From NCBI GenBank assembly GCA_022117465.1, contig JAHCGZ010000007.1:1-55858 (forward strand): a stretch of 55,858 bases of DNA, written 5' to 3'. Each line of letters opens with the position of its first letter. Within the stretch, counting starts at the first letter, position 1. Positions 7,508-16,381 of the stretch are shown one piece after another. This DNA is from Candidatus Nitrosopumilus limneticus (lineage in GTDB: Archaea; Thermoproteota; Nitrososphaeria; Nitrososphaerales; Nitrosopumilaceae). Made by a program: the position numbers and the translations under genes. The notes under the pieces are model-generated. The model was not told the DNA's origin, ran no database searches, and saw only the letters and a program-made list of their open reading frames with translations.

Positions 7508-8601
7508 AATCGTTTTAAAATTCCAAAATGAGTATTTCTTTGAGCAGGTACTCGACCTATTTCTTTAACCATAGTTGCTAATTCATCAATTGAAGAAGTT
7601 GTAGGTTTACCTGCTGCACGATAAATTTCTTCAGAAAATGCAGTTCCAACTAAATCACTTCCACCATTTGATAAAGCAACTTGAGCTAATTTTTTTCCAT
7701 ATGCAACCCAATAAACAGAAATATTGTTTAAGGTATTTGCAAGCATCAATCTGGATAATGCAGTTATTTTTAAATCATAAATTGATGAGCATTCATTATT
7801 TACTAAATGATCTTTTTCCAATTCAGTATTATCTAAACTAAATTTTAGTGGAATCAATGTAAGAAATCCATTTGTTTTCTTTTGGAGTTCACGAATTTTT
7901 ATTAAATGATCAATAATATGTTCGGGTTTTTCAATATGGCCATATAACATTGTAACATTACTTTGAATTCCCATAGTATGAGCTTCCTCAATTACATCAA
8001 GCCATTGTTGACCAGTACATTTACCACGTACAATTTTTCCACGAATATCTGGATGAAATAATTCTGCACCACCACCTGGCATTGAATCCAATCCAGCAGA
8101 TTTCAATCGAGAGAGAATTTCTTTAGTAGAATTTTTTGTGAGTTTTGATAAAAAGAAAATTTCCGCTGCAGTTAATGCTTTGATATTTAATTCTGGATGA
8201 CTACCCTTAATGGTTTTCATCATATTTTCATAGTATTCTAATGGAAGGTCTGGATGAAAACCACCAACAATGTGTACCTCGGTAGCTCCTAATTGTTTTG
8301 CAATAGCAATTCTTTGCTCAATTTCTTTAGGAGTTAAGGTGTATGCATCAGCTTCATCGCCTTTTCGATAAAATGCACACATTTGGCAACTTGCAGCACA
8401 AACATTGGTATAATTCATGTAATATGATGCAGCAAAAGTTACAGTATCACCAACTAATTTTTTTCGTGTAGAATCTGCAACAGCCCCAAGTAAATGTAGA
8501 TTATCATAATTCATTAAATCTAGTCCATCCTTGTAAGACAACTCTTCACCAGCAAGTGCTCGATCTAATGCCTGAGAATCACCAATAAGTTGTTCTAACA
8601 C
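7504..8601 (-). CDS. mqnE: Aminofutalosine synthase MqnE-like radical SAM enzyme
   Basis: A radical SAM protein with the cluster motif CAASCQMC (Cx3Cx2C) in an NYTNVCAASCQMCAFYRKG context. Internal signatures favour MqnE over CofH or MqnC: ATEVHIVGGFHP, AGLDSMPGGGAELF, SNVTMLYGHIE, and VYWVAYGKKLAQVALSNGG, ending with GRVPAQRNT. MqnE couples chorismate-derived enolpyruvyl benzoate with SAM to make aminodeoxyfutalosine, the first radical step of the futalosine menaquinone route. I prefer the GTG at 8601 (about 365 residues) because a TATA-like ATATAT lies about 27 bases upstream; a GTG at 8667 would add 22 residues but would leave only seven bases to the divergent gene at 8675. Confidence 0.87.
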   Translation of the reverse strand: MLEQLIGDSQALDRALAGEELSYKDGLDLMNYDNLHLLGAVADSTRKKLVGDTVTFAASYYMNYTNVCAASCQMCAFYRKGDEADAYTLTPKEIEQRIAIAKQLGATEVHIVGGFHPDLPLEYYENMMKTIKGSHPELNIKALTAAEIFFLSKLTKNSTKEILSRLKSAGLDSMPGGGAELFHPDIRGKIVRGKCTGQQWLDVIEEAHTMGIQSNVTMLYGHIEKPEHIIDHLIKIRELQKKTNGFLTLIPLKFSLDNTELEKDHLVNNECSSIYDLKITALSRLMLANTLNNISVYWVAYGKKLAQVALSNGGSDLVGTAFSEEIYRAAGKPTTSSIDELATMVKEIGRVPAQRNTHFGILKRF

Positions 8602-8674
8602 ACTCAAAGGTTTTCTTATTGGGATATATTCCTTAACTCCTAAGAAATAAGTAACCAAACAAATCACTATTGCT

Positions 8675-8848
8675 ATGGTACTACCACTAGTGGATGAACA
8701 TAAACCAAAATGTTACTTGTGCCATGAAGGCTTTGAAGATATTGAAAAATTAAGAGAGCATCAAAATTCAAAACATAGTGAATTTTTTCAATCCAATAAG
8801 AAACATACAACCAGAGAGCCTGCACCAGGCGATGTTACAGTTTTTTAG
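8675..8848 (+). CDS. Mini C2H2 zinc-finger protein
   Basis: A 57-residue protein (ATG at 8675, TAG at 8846) with one classical C2H2 finger: Cys13-x2-Cys16-x12-His-x4-His, in the context KCYLCHEGFEDIEKLREHQ. The rest is basic and likely disordered. It is divergent from mqnE, and its last 14 bases overlap the end of the converging TPR gene. Single C2H2 mini-proteins occur widely in archaea of this group and may bind DNA or protein. The intact finger spacing makes chance unlikely. Confidence 0.82.
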   Translation: MVLPLVDEHKPKCYLCHEGFEDIEKLREHQNSKHSEFFQSNKKHTTREPAPGDVTVF

Positions 8849-9410
8849 ATTCTAAATTTAGAAGATTTTGAGCGGTTTCTTTAGATATTTGAGCTAGAGT
8901 AAAATATTTGTCAATAGATAATGCTTTTTTAAAATAATCAATTGCTTCAGATAGATTTCCCAATTCAGCTAATGAAAGCCCTTTGTAAGCAAGTGCCATT
9001 GAACATTTTTTATCAATATTTAGAATTAAATCATAACAATCAATTGCATCCAAATATTTTTTACTCAAATGAAGTGCAGAGCCTTTATTGATTAAAGCAT
9101 CAATATTATGTGGAGAAACATCTAGTGCTTCATCAAAGCATTGAATTGCCAATTTAACTTTACCAAGAATTTGTAACGTAGTTCCTTTATCAATCAAAGC
9201 AGAAATATTTTTAGAATCTACATTTAAAATTAAATCATAAAATTTTAAAGCTTCTAAAAAATCCTCATTATCAAGACAAGCATTAGCTTGTAAAAATAAT
9301 GTATTTACTTTATCAATCATTAAATTTTCTATTATATCGTCAATAATATAGTAATCCTCAGATCGAGATAACTGAAAATCATTTTTATTGATTGAAATTA
9401 ATTTTTGCAT
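8835..9410 (-). CDS. TPR-repeat protein
   Basis: About 191 residues with at least four tetratricopeptide repeats from about residue 40 to 180; each carries the pattern A-x3-G-x2-L...A-x3-[FY]-x2-A-L (EALKFYDLILNVDSKN, LAIQCFDEALDVSPHN, DAIDCYDLILNIDKK, EAIDYFKKALSIDK). No signal or membrane segment is present, so it is probably a cytoplasmic scaffold. The ATG at 9410 is preferred to an adjacent TTG. A smaller TPR protein lies 278 bases upstream on the same strand (9688-9915). Confidence 0.85.
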   Translation of the reverse strand: MQKLISINKNDFQLSRSEDYYIIDDIIENLMIDKVNTLFLQANACLDNEDFLEALKFYDLILNVDSKNISALIDKGTTLQILGKVKLAIQCFDEALDVSPHNIDALINKGSALHLSKKYLDAIDCYDLILNIDKKCSMALAYKGLSLAELGNLSEAIDYFKKALSIDKYFTLAQISKETAQNLLNLESKKL

Positions 9411-9533
9411 CAAGTGTCACATATGATATTTTAAATTAAAACCTGAGTGATTTTGACATTACCTACAAATTAGATAATTAAATTTAGCCTCAAAAGAGAA
9501 TTAAAAATAGAGGAAAATAATGGAACCTCTATT

Positions 9534-9632
9534 TTATTGACAATCCTTACAATGGATATCAACACATACAGGATTGTGCTTACCATCTCGAGTAGGATAT
9601 ACCGTGTCTCGTCTTCTTTGTGTTCTAGTCAT
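9534..9632 (-). CDS. Tiny Cys-rich protein (32 residues)
   Basis: A minus-strand frame from ATG (9632) to TAA encodes 32 residues: a basic N-terminus (MTRTQRRRDTVYPTRDGK) and a cysteine-histidine cluster (CVDIHCKDCQ) that could hold one metal ion. A T/A-rich TATA-like stretch sits about 25 bases upstream, and the codon use matches neighbours. Its small size leaves doubt, but the organised C-terminus and lack of any alternative gene in the 278-base gap favour a real mini-protein. Function unknown. Confidence 0.5.
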   Translation of the reverse strand: MTRTQRRRDTVYPTRDGKHNPVCVDIHCKDCQ

Positions 9633-9687
9633 GACATGATTAGGTATAGATCATTAAAAAAATTAACGCATAAAACCTGAAAAAATA

Positions 9688-9915
9688 TCAAGATGCAAAT
9701 TTATCGCGAGGATCAAGCTTTAATGATTGATTAAAACAATCAATAGATTCGTCATATCGTCCTAAACTTCTAAGAGTAGTGCCCTTGTAGTTCCACAGAT
9801 CAGGATTATTTGGGTTTAAGAGAAGTGCTTGTTCAAAAAATCCAAGTGCCTTATCAAAATCGCCATTTTCCAAAGATGATTTTCCACTTAATACAAGTTC
9901 ATCAATTTTAGTCAT
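9688..9915 (-). CDS. Short TPR protein
   Basis: A 75-residue protein with two tetratricopeptide repeats (DFDKALGFFEQALLLNPNNP, then RYDESIDCFNQSLKLDPRD) after a short N-terminal helix. It opens with ATG. It may act with the larger TPR protein on the same strand downstream. No enzyme motif is seen. Confidence 0.8.
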   Translation of the reverse strand: MTKIDELVLSGKSSLENGDFDKALGFFEQALLLNPNNPDLWNYKGTTLRSLGRYDESIDCFNQSLKLDPRDKFAS

Positions 9916-10080
9916 AATAAGACATAATTTTCATAGATATTAAATTTCAAGAGTAAATTTCTCAAATTTAGGAAAGTTATAAAAACAGATACAAAATAAA
10001 ATAATAAAAATTAGGAAAAGTATTTTAAAAAAATATACCACTAAATACAGTAAACAAGGCTTACAAAATTGTATAAGAAA

Positions 10081-10635
10081 ATGAATAAAATTAAAATTCT
10101 AATAATTTTTGTAATTCTAATTGTAGCACCACAAATATCATATGCACAAGAAAATGAAACAGATAGAGTACTAAAAATTTCAAATGATGAAAAAATTATT
10201 TTGTTTGCAGGATTTTCTATTGCAGTAATTGCAATATTTTTATTTTTAGCTAGGGATATAATATTAAGAAGAAAAACAACATATGATAAACAAGAACATG
10301 AATCAAAAAAAGATAAAACATATGAAAAATATCATTCAGACTGGGGAGATGATTATGAAGAAATTGGTAAAAGAGGCAACAGTAAAGAAGAAAAAGAGTT
10401 CAGAGATCAAATATCAAATAATGACTTGCCAAATTATTATGAAATTTTAGGATTAAAAATAGATGCATCGCCTCAAGAAATTAAAAATAATTTTAGAGAA
10501 TTAGCAAAAAAGTCACATCCAGATAAAACAAAAAAAGATTCTGAAAAGGAAATGATAGAAATTAACAAAGCATATGAAATATTATCAGATGTTGAAGCTA
10601 GAAAAAAATATGATAAATATATGAAATCAAGTTAA
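10081..10635 (+). CDS. Membrane-anchored J-domain (DnaJ-like) co-chaperone
   Basis: From the ATG at 10081 the protein has 184 residues. Residues 1-25 form a signal-like hydrophobic segment ending in SYAQ, and a second helix lies near residues 42-60 (FAGFSIAVIAIFLFLARD). A charged linker follows, and the C-terminal 65 residues are a J domain with NYYEILGL, the catalytic HPD tripeptide in KKSHPDKT, and YEILSDVEARKKYDKY. It likely recruits DnaK/Hsp70 to the membrane, with the J domain in the cytoplasm. It lacks the Gly/Phe and zinc regions of canonical DnaJ. It converges with the next gene, overlapping by four bases. Confidence 0.88.
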   Translation: MNKIKILIIFVILIVAPQISYAQENETDRVLKISNDEKIILFAGFSIAVIAIFLFLARDIILRRKTTYDKQEHESKKDKTYEKYHSDWGDDYEEIGKRGNSKEEKEFRDQISNNDLPNYYEILGLKIDASPQEIKNNFRELAKKSHPDKTKKDSEKEMIEINKAYEILSDVEARKKYDKYMKSS

Positions 10636-11036
10636 GATGATTCTAATTTTACAATAATCATACTTAATTCAATTGAATTTGGAGTTTGCAAACTATTTGT
10701 TAAATTAGTGAAAATATCAACAGAAATAGATTTGTTATTCATTTGAATATTACAAGAAATTCTTAATTCACCAAATTCAGTATTGGGTCCTAGCATCTTT
10801 TTAGTAAGTAACGGAACAACACTAAGATCCTCAATAATACCTTTAATTTTATAGGCAAATTTTTCTGAAAAATATACACCGCCACGAGTTGTAGGTTCAT
10901 TTACAGGGATAGGAGAATTTTCAATTGAAACATGCAATAAATTAAAAATTTGATCATTTATGAAAATACTAAATTTTGAATCATTTTCAGCTGAATATTT
11001 TACAAGTTTTTCTAGTAAATTTAGGTCTACAGACAT
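10632..11036 (-). CDS. Hypothetical protein
   Basis: A 134-residue soluble protein, ATG start, with no membrane segments. It has a helical N-terminus (LNLLEKLVKYSAEND) and mostly beta-like remainder (FSIFINDQIFNLLHVSIEN, ELRISCNIQMNNKSISVDIF). No catalytic or metal-binding motif is visible and the family is not recognised. Its stop overlaps that of the J-domain gene. Confidence 0.7.
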   Translation of the reverse strand: MSVDLNLLEKLVKYSAENDSKFSIFINDQIFNLLHVSIENSPIPVNEPTTRGGVYFSEKFAYKIKGIIEDLSVVPLLTKKMLGPNTEFGELRISCNIQMNNKSISVDIFTNLTNSLQTPNSIELSMIIVKLESS

Positions 11037-11159
11037 TAAAAAATAGTAAAAGAGAATTGTATTGAATCTTGTGATTAAATAAAAGTATTAGGGTATTAAA
11101 ATCAAATATTAAAAACTAAACAGATCATATTTAAAAACTCAAATTATGATAAAAATATA

Positions 11160-12476
11160 ATGCAAGAATTTGCAAATACTCACTCAATGAGAAACGCAAT
11201 TATCAGTCAAATGGCAGAAAATGGATTAGAACAAGACTGCTACATAGAAATGTTAGATTATACAATAAGCTTGTTTGAAACTCAGGGTTTAGGCAGAGAA
11301 TATTTTGGATATCATAACATCAACCATGAGTTGGAAGTGACATATATTTCGCTTTTAGCAAGCAACCAAAAAAAAGTACAATTAACTGACGAAGATAAAA
11401 AATACCTTTATGCTGCTGCATTATTTCATGATTTTGATCCTCAAAAAAATGTTGATAAACCTCATGAAGAAAGTGTCATAAGATTTATTTCGTTAGATAA
11501 AAAACTTCAAGAATTATTAATATCTGCAAAAATAGATTTAGAAATAATTAAAGTATTGATTTTAAGAACAACATATCCATGGAGTGGAGAAACAAGAAAA
11601 AATGCAGAGACAGAAATTAAAAATTGTTTTGAGAGATCAGAGATAACAAAAAATGATTTAAAATTACAGCAACACTTTATGGATATTGGATGGTATCTTT
11701 CACTAGTAGATAGAATTAGTGGTTATCTATTAGGTGATTTCACAAGAGCATTGGAGTTGGCAAAAATGAATGCTCATGCACTTGCATGGAGACCATCAGT
11801 TATCATACGAACTTCAGTTGCATATTTTGAGGAAGTACTTAACAAAGAGGCATCAATGTCCAAAGCTATACTTAGAACACTTCCAAAAGAGATGAGAAAA
11901 AATTTCTTTGATACAATTTTATCATTTATGAAAATTAGACAACAAGAGGTAACTATTCAAGCAAATTATTCATATGAAAATCTTAAATTAATTCCAACCA
12001 TTGAAAACCAATCAATACATGATGATGTAAATTTTGCACAAACATTGTATGACATATTTTTGGAATTACCAAAACCATTACAATTTGGAAAAGAAAATTT
12101 TAAAGAATCAATAAAGGATCCAGAAACAATAATCAATACACTTAGACTAAATGACAACAAAGGTGAAATTATAGGATTTTCCAAAGGGGGACCGCTAGAA
12201 AAATATCAATTACGTGAAGAGATTAGAGATGAAAATTATGGTTTAAAAAATACTATATTTTTGGAACCATTGGCTTTGAAAATGGGTTATTGGGGATTGC
12301 GTGGAGGTAGTGAAATGAGACACATGTTCATAATGCAGGCGCATTCAAGAAAATACAAGTATATGACAAGTTTTGCATTGCGAGATGTAATTAGGGCAAG
12401 AATAACTAAAGAAGAGGCAGAATTTGTGCAATTATTTGATCCTGAAAGATGGGATTATTATCGAGTAAAACTCTAA
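11160..12476 (+). CDS. HD-domain protein with possible GNAT-like C-terminal domain
   Basis: A 438-residue protein. The N-terminal 200 residues look like an HD-type metal-dependent phosphohydrolase: YHNINHELEVTYISLLAS, then ALFHDFDP with the HD dyad, and later a conserved WYLSLVDRISGYLLGD. The last 150 residues (GEIIGFSKGGPLEKYQL, NTIFLEPLALKMGYWGLRGG, MRHMFIMQAHS) resemble a GNAT acyltransferase core. The substrate is unknown; HD domains often act on nucleotides. The combination appears to be a lineage-specific fusion, but the GNAT call is inference from pattern only. It has a free-standing promoter region of 120 bases. Confidence 0.75.
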   Translation: MQEFANTHSMRNAIISQMAENGLEQDCYIEMLDYTISLFETQGLGREYFGYHNINHELEVTYISLLASNQKKVQLTDEDKKYLYAAALFHDFDPQKNVDKPHEESVIRFISLDKKLQELLISAKIDLEIIKVLILRTTYPWSGETRKNAETEIKNCFERSEITKNDLKLQQHFMDIGWYLSLVDRISGYLLGDFTRALELAKMNAHALAWRPSVIIRTSVAYFEEVLNKEASMSKAILRTLPKEMRKNFFDTILSFMKIRQQEVTIQANYSYENLKLIPTIENQSIHDDVNFAQTLYDIFLELPKPLQFGKENFKESIKDPETIINTLRLNDNKGEIIGFSKGGPLEKYQLREEIRDENYGLKNTIFLEPLALKMGYWGLRGGSEMRHMFIMQAHSRKYKYMTSFALRDVIRARITKEEAEFVQLFDPERWDYYRVKL

Positions 12477-12598
12477 GAATTAATTTTTTAGTTCATATGA
12501 AAAAATCAATAGATTGAAAGCTAGTTTTAGACTAAAAAGTGTAGATAGTAAGTTTGCCTAATAGTAAAAAAAGTTCGACAAGATCTCGGTAATAGAAC

Positions 12599-12760
12599 AT
12601 GGAATCTATATTTGGTATGACAATTGGATATTGTGTAAAGTGTAGAGACAAACGAGAAATCGGTAGTCCATCACCATACACCATGAAAAATGGTAAGCCT
12701 GCAATCAAAGGAACATGCCCTTCATGCAAGACTGCCATTTTTAGAATCGGTCGCGGATAA
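12599..12760 (+). CDS. DUF5679-like mini zinc-ribbon protein
   Basis: A 53-residue protein, ATG at 12599 (or 12617), TAA at 12758. It carries two CxxC knuckles, YCVKC and TCPSC, about 27 residues apart, with the TMKNGKPAIKGTCPSC segment typical of the DUF5679 family of archaeal and bacterial mini zinc ribbons. Such proteins are often linked to nucleic-acid handling, but no role is proven. The gene was easy to miss because a longer frame runs across it on the other strand. Confidence 0.85.
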   Translation: MESIFGMTIGYCVKCRDKREIGSPSPYTMKNGKPAIKGTCPSCKTAIFRIGRG

Positions 12761-12778
12761 AAAATCTTAACAGATAAT

Positions 12779-13030
12779 TTATCTTGGCCAATCATCGGTT
12801 AGGCCATGCCATAGCGCAAGCAATGGCGATGGATCTTTTTCAATCTCTTGTGTTATTCTGTTCTTTAATACAAATGAAAAATTTTCTAATGCATCAGCAC
12901 CGCCATCAGCAAAAATTTCACCACCAATTTCAATGATTCGAATATGCTTTTCTTTTATTTCAGATGAGTCAGTATTTTGTAAACAAAAAGTCATTAAATC
13001 AATTAATTCTTCTTCAAGCATCATATCCAT
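12779..13030 (-). CDS. Small conserved hypothetical protein
   Basis: An 83-residue acidic, helical protein with no cysteine pairs or membrane segments beyond a single Cys. Notable segments are IEIGGEIFADGGADALENF and a C-terminal LLALWHGLTDDWPR. It begins with ATG and lies 41 bases upstream of the superoxide dismutase stop on the same strand. I do not recognise the family. Confidence 0.7.
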   Translation of the reverse strand: MDMMLEEELIDLMTFCLQNTDSSEIKEKHIRIIEIGGEIFADGGADALENFSFVLKNRITQEIEKDPSPLLALWHGLTDDWPR

Positions 13031-13071
13031 AAAATATGTAAATACTAATTGTTAATGAATCTTTTTTGAAA

Positions 13072-13692
13072 TTAAAAAATTTCTTCAAATCGATTAGTTA
13101 CATAATCCCAATTTACAACATTCCACCAGGATTCAACATAATCAGGACGTTTATTTTGAAATTTCAAATAATAAGCATGCTCCCACATGTCAAGTCCTAA
13201 CAGAGGAGTTTTTTGAACTGTCCACGGACTATCTTGGTTGGCAGTAGTAATAATTTCAATTTTGTGATACGTCTCATTAAAAACTAACCAACACCATCCA
13301 CTGCCCTGAATAGAAACAGCCTTTTCTGAAAAAATTTTTTTAAAATTTTCAAAATTCTCATAATAAACATCAATTTGATCCTCTAATTTTCCGCCTGGAA
13401 TTTTATCTCCATTAGGGGTCAGGGTTTCCCAAAACAATCTATGGTTTTCAAATCCACCTCCAAAGAAATTAATCGATGATCTTGCAGATTCATTAATAGA
13501 ATTTAATTCAGATAAAATTGCAGAAATGTATTTTGGGTGGGATGAAGCGCCGATTTTATCAAGAGAAGTGTTTAATCCATCAACATATGCTTGATGGTGT
13601 TTTAAATGATGTATTTTCATAGTTTTCTCATCAAGAAATGGTTCTAATGCATCATAATCATAAGATAATTTTGGAAGTTGGTAAAGAACCAT
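13072..13692 (-). CDS. sod: Iron/manganese superoxide dismutase
   Basis: About 206 residues from the ATG giving MVLYQLPKLSYDY. All four metal ligands are placed as in the family: His28 in KIHHLKHHQAYV, His in GGGFENHRLFW, and Asp and His in LDMWEHAYYLK. The enzyme dismutates superoxide, useful for an aerobic ammonia oxidiser. A TTG start eight codons earlier is possible but adds a hydrophobic leader unlike homologues. The cytoplasmic location follows from the absence of a signal peptide. Confidence 0.95.
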   Translation of the reverse strand: MVLYQLPKLSYDYDALEPFLDEKTMKIHHLKHHQAYVDGLNTSLDKIGASSHPKYISAILSELNSINESARSSINFFGGGFENHRLFWETLTPNGDKIPGGKLEDQIDVYYENFENFKKIFSEKAVSIQGSGWCWLVFNETYHKIEIITTANQDSPWTVQKTPLLGLDMWEHAYYLKFQNKRPDYVESWWNVVNWDYVTNRFEEIF

Positions 13693-13740
13693 AATGAAAT
13701 AAATGATAATCCACATATATTCTGAAAGTTAAAATAAAAT

Positions 13741-14355
13741 ATGAGAAAATTAGGTACGATAGATTTAGAAATATTATTTTTAGCAGTTAAAGAAAATGGA
13801 ACATTTAATGAAAATAATTTAGAGAATTCAGAATTAAAAAGACACGGTGTAGGAAAATTACTAGACACCCTAGCATCATTAAAAGATAGAAAATTTATTT
13901 CATTAAATTCAGATGGATCTTTTTCAATCACACAACTTGCTCGAGAAATACTTTGGAGTTCCAATATTCCAATTTGGGGAAGAATATTGAGATTATTACA
14001 AATTAAATCTTGTAATCTAGATCAAATTGTAGAAATCATTAGAGTATCAGAAAATCAAATCATCCAAGAATTAGAAGAATTAAGAAAAAGTCAATTGATA
14101 TTAATGTCACCACAAAGACAAGATGAGAAATTAATTAAAATGTACGAAATATTACCAGAAGGAATTGAAGAGATTGATAAAACAGATATTCAAGGATTCA
14201 ATAAATTAAATTTTATAAAAGTAGAATCAAACGGAGGAATTTTAGAAATAATTAAAGAAATAGAAAATGAGATAGAAAGAGCAGGTATTAGCGAGCCTGA
14301 AAAAAGAAGTATAATACAAAAATTTGAAAATTTAAAGAGTAAATTAAAAATATAA
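13741..14355 (+). CDS. Winged-helix-like protein of unknown function
   Basis: A 204-residue soluble protein. The N-terminus looks like a DNA-binding winged helix (LEILFLAVKENGTF, VGKLLDTLASLKDRKFISLN, GSFSITQLAREIL), and a second HTH-like unit follows near residues 90-120 (CNLDQIVEIIRVSENQIIQE). The C-terminus is helical and charged. It is divergent from sod with 48 bases between starts, so it might regulate that gene; this is inference. No ligand-binding domain is identified. Confidence 0.75.
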   Translation: MRKLGTIDLEILFLAVKENGTFNENNLENSELKRHGVGKLLDTLASLKDRKFISLNSDGSFSITQLAREILWSSNIPIWGRILRLLQIKSCNLDQIVEIIRVSENQIIQELEELRKSQLILMSPQRQDEKLIKMYEILPEGIEEIDKTDIQGFNKLNFIKVESNGGILEIIKEIENEIERAGISEPEKRSIIQKFENLKSKLKI

Positions 14356-14379
14356 TATTAGCAATAAAATTTTAGAAAT

Positions 14380-14775
14380 TTATTTTGGATGTGAACAAAG
14401 TTCTGCCAAAACACCATGTAATGATTTTGGATGTATGAAAGTTACCTTAGTTCCTAAAGAACCTGGTCGAATTTTTCCTAAAAATTGAATTCCGCATCCT
14501 TCCATTCGCTCTACTTCACCTTCAATGTTATCAGTGTCTAATGCCATATGATGAAGTCCTTCACCTTTTTTATCAAGAAATTTTTTAATGGGGCTAGAAT
14601 CATTTGTAGGCTGCATTAATTCAATACGTCCATTTTCTAATTCAATAATAGCAATCTTTACACCTTCAGATTCTACAATTTCAAATTCAACATGGTTTAC
14701 ACCCAATGCTTTTTGATAGACTTTAGCTGATGCTTCTACATCATTTACTGCAATGGCAATATGATCAATTTTCAA
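14380..14775 (-). CDS. mce: Methylmalonyl-CoA epimerase
   Basis: A 131-residue vicinal-oxygen-chelate fold protein. It starts MKIDHIAIAVNDVEAS with the first metal-binding His, has IELMQPTND, and the GEGLHHMALDTDNIE and HPKSLHGVLAELCSHP segments that carry the other ligands. It interconverts (S)- and (R)-methylmalonyl-CoA in the 3HP/4HB cycle. The start codon directly abuts the stop of the mutase large subunit, so both are in one operon. Confidence 0.95.
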   Translation of the reverse strand: MKIDHIAIAVNDVEASAKVYQKALGVNHVEFEIVESEGVKIAIIELENGRIELMQPTNDSSPIKKFLDKKGEGLHHMALDTDNIEGEVERMEGCGIQFLGKIRPGSLGTKVTFIHPKSLHGVLAELCSHPK

Positions 14776-16377
14776 TTAAAAGACCTCTTTTGGACGATAT
14801 TCTCCAAATACTTCCCTGAAGGTATTACTAATTTCACCAGTAGTTGCAAATGCTTTTGCAGCAGTAACAATGTATGGCATAAGATTTTCTTCAGTGTCTG
14901 CAGCACTTTGCATTGCAGATAAAGCATTTTCTAATTTTTTAGAATCTCTATCTGCACGTAATTTTTTAATTGCTTTGTTTTGTTGTATTTCAATTCTACC
15001 ATCAATTCGAAGTAATTCAGGTTGTTGTTCTTCTTCAGAATATTTGTTTACACCAACAATTATTCTTTTAGCATCATCAGTTTCTTTCTTTAAACGATAT
15101 GCATTTGCTCTAATTTCAGATTGAAAGAATCCTTTTTCAATAGCCTTAACTGAACCTCCCATCTTTTCAATTTTCTTCAAATATTTCCAAACATCAATCT
15201 CAATTTGATCACATAATTCTTCAAGATAGTATGAACCTGCAAGTGGGTCAGCAGTTTTTGTAATACCACTTTCATGTGCAATAATTTGTTGAGTTCTAAG
15301 AGCAATTTTTGCAGATTCTTGAGTAGGTAGAGCAAGTGCTTCATCTCTAGAATTAGTATGAAGGGATTGTGTACCACCAGCAACAGCTGCCATAGTTTGA
15401 ATTGCAACTCGTACAATGTTATTATTTGGTTGTTGTGCAGTTAATGATTCACCACTAGTTTGAGTATGGAATTTTAATTGTAATGAACGAGGATTCTTTG
15501 CATGGAATTTTTCTTTTAAAATTTTTGCATATATTTTTCTTGCAACTCTAAATTTTGCAACTTCCTCAAAGAATTCAATTGTACAACAAAAGAAAAATGA
15601 CAAACGCGGTGCAAAGTCATCAATTTTTAATCCTTTTTCTAAACATGTTTCAATATATGCAATTGCATTTGCTAAAGTAAATGCAATTTCTTGTGTAGCT
15701 GTACAACCAGCTTCTCTCATATGGTAGCCAGAAATAGATACAGGATACCATGATGGAACTTTATCTGCACAAAATTCAATCATATCACCAATTAATCGCA
15801 TAGAAGGTTGTGGTGGATAAATGTAAGTATTTCTTGCAATGTATTCTTTTAATATATCATTTTGAGTTGTTCCTCTAAGTTCTGTACTTTTGAATCCTTG
15901 AGATTCTCCAACTGCAATATAATATGCAAGTAATGTTGATGCAGTTGAATTAATTGTCATTGATGAACTAACTTTTCCAAGAGGAATTCCATCAAAGGCA
16001 ATCATCATATCTTTTATCGAAGTAATTGAAACACCTACTTTTCCAACTTCTCCTTCAGCTTGTGGTGAATCAGAATCATATCCAATTTGAGTTGGAAGAT
16101 CAAATGCCATACTAAGACCCGTTTGACCTTTTTCAAGCATGAATTTGAATCGTTCATTGGTTAATTTTGCATCACCAAATCCAGAATACTGTCTCATGGT
16201 CCAAAATCTTTCACGAAACATTTCAGGATGTATCCCTCTAGTGAATGGATAGGTACCAGCATCTTCAGTAGATTTTGTTTTGGAAGATTTTTGATAAATT
16301 CGTTTAACAACATATTCAGAATCTGTAAATATTTGCTTTTCAGTAACCTTTGATTTTGTTAATTTTTTTGCAACCAT
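14776..16377 (-). CDS. mcmA1: Methylmalonyl-CoA mutase, large (catalytic) subunit
   Basis: A 533-residue TIM-barrel subunit without its cobalamin domain. Family signatures include YPFTRGIHPEMFRERFWTMR, RQYSGFGDAKLTNERFKFML, LSMAFDLPTQIGYDSD, TAQQPNNNIVRVAIQ and GGTQSLHTNSRDEALALPT. It isomerises (R)-methylmalonyl-CoA to succinyl-CoA using B12, together with the separate small subunit at 21717-22139. It is transcribed with meaB upstream and mce downstream. Mutases split into two chains are normal in archaea. Confidence 0.96.
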   Translation of the reverse strand: MVAKKLTKSKVTEKQIFTDSEYVVKRIYQKSSKTKSTEDAGTYPFTRGIHPEMFRERFWTMRQYSGFGDAKLTNERFKFMLEKGQTGLSMAFDLPTQIGYDSDSPQAEGEVGKVGVSITSIKDMMIAFDGIPLGKVSSSMTINSTASTLLAYYIAVGESQGFKSTELRGTTQNDILKEYIARNTYIYPPQPSMRLIGDMIEFCADKVPSWYPVSISGYHMREAGCTATQEIAFTLANAIAYIETCLEKGLKIDDFAPRLSFFFCCTIEFFEEVAKFRVARKIYAKILKEKFHAKNPRSLQLKFHTQTSGESLTAQQPNNNIVRVAIQTMAAVAGGTQSLHTNSRDEALALPTQESAKIALRTQQIIAHESGITKTADPLAGSYYLEELCDQIEIDVWKYLKKIEKMGGSVKAIEKGFFQSEIRANAYRLKKETDDAKRIIVGVNKYSEEEQQPELLRIDGRIEIQQNKAIKKLRADRDSKKLENALSAMQSAADTEENLMPYIVTAAKAFATTGEISNTFREVFGEYRPKEVF

Positions 16378-16381
16378 AATA

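Noticed and set aside
12532-12795. 87-residue minus-strand frame
   Set aside because: It overlaps fully the DUF5679-like zinc-ribbon gene on the plus strand, which has intact CxxC motifs.
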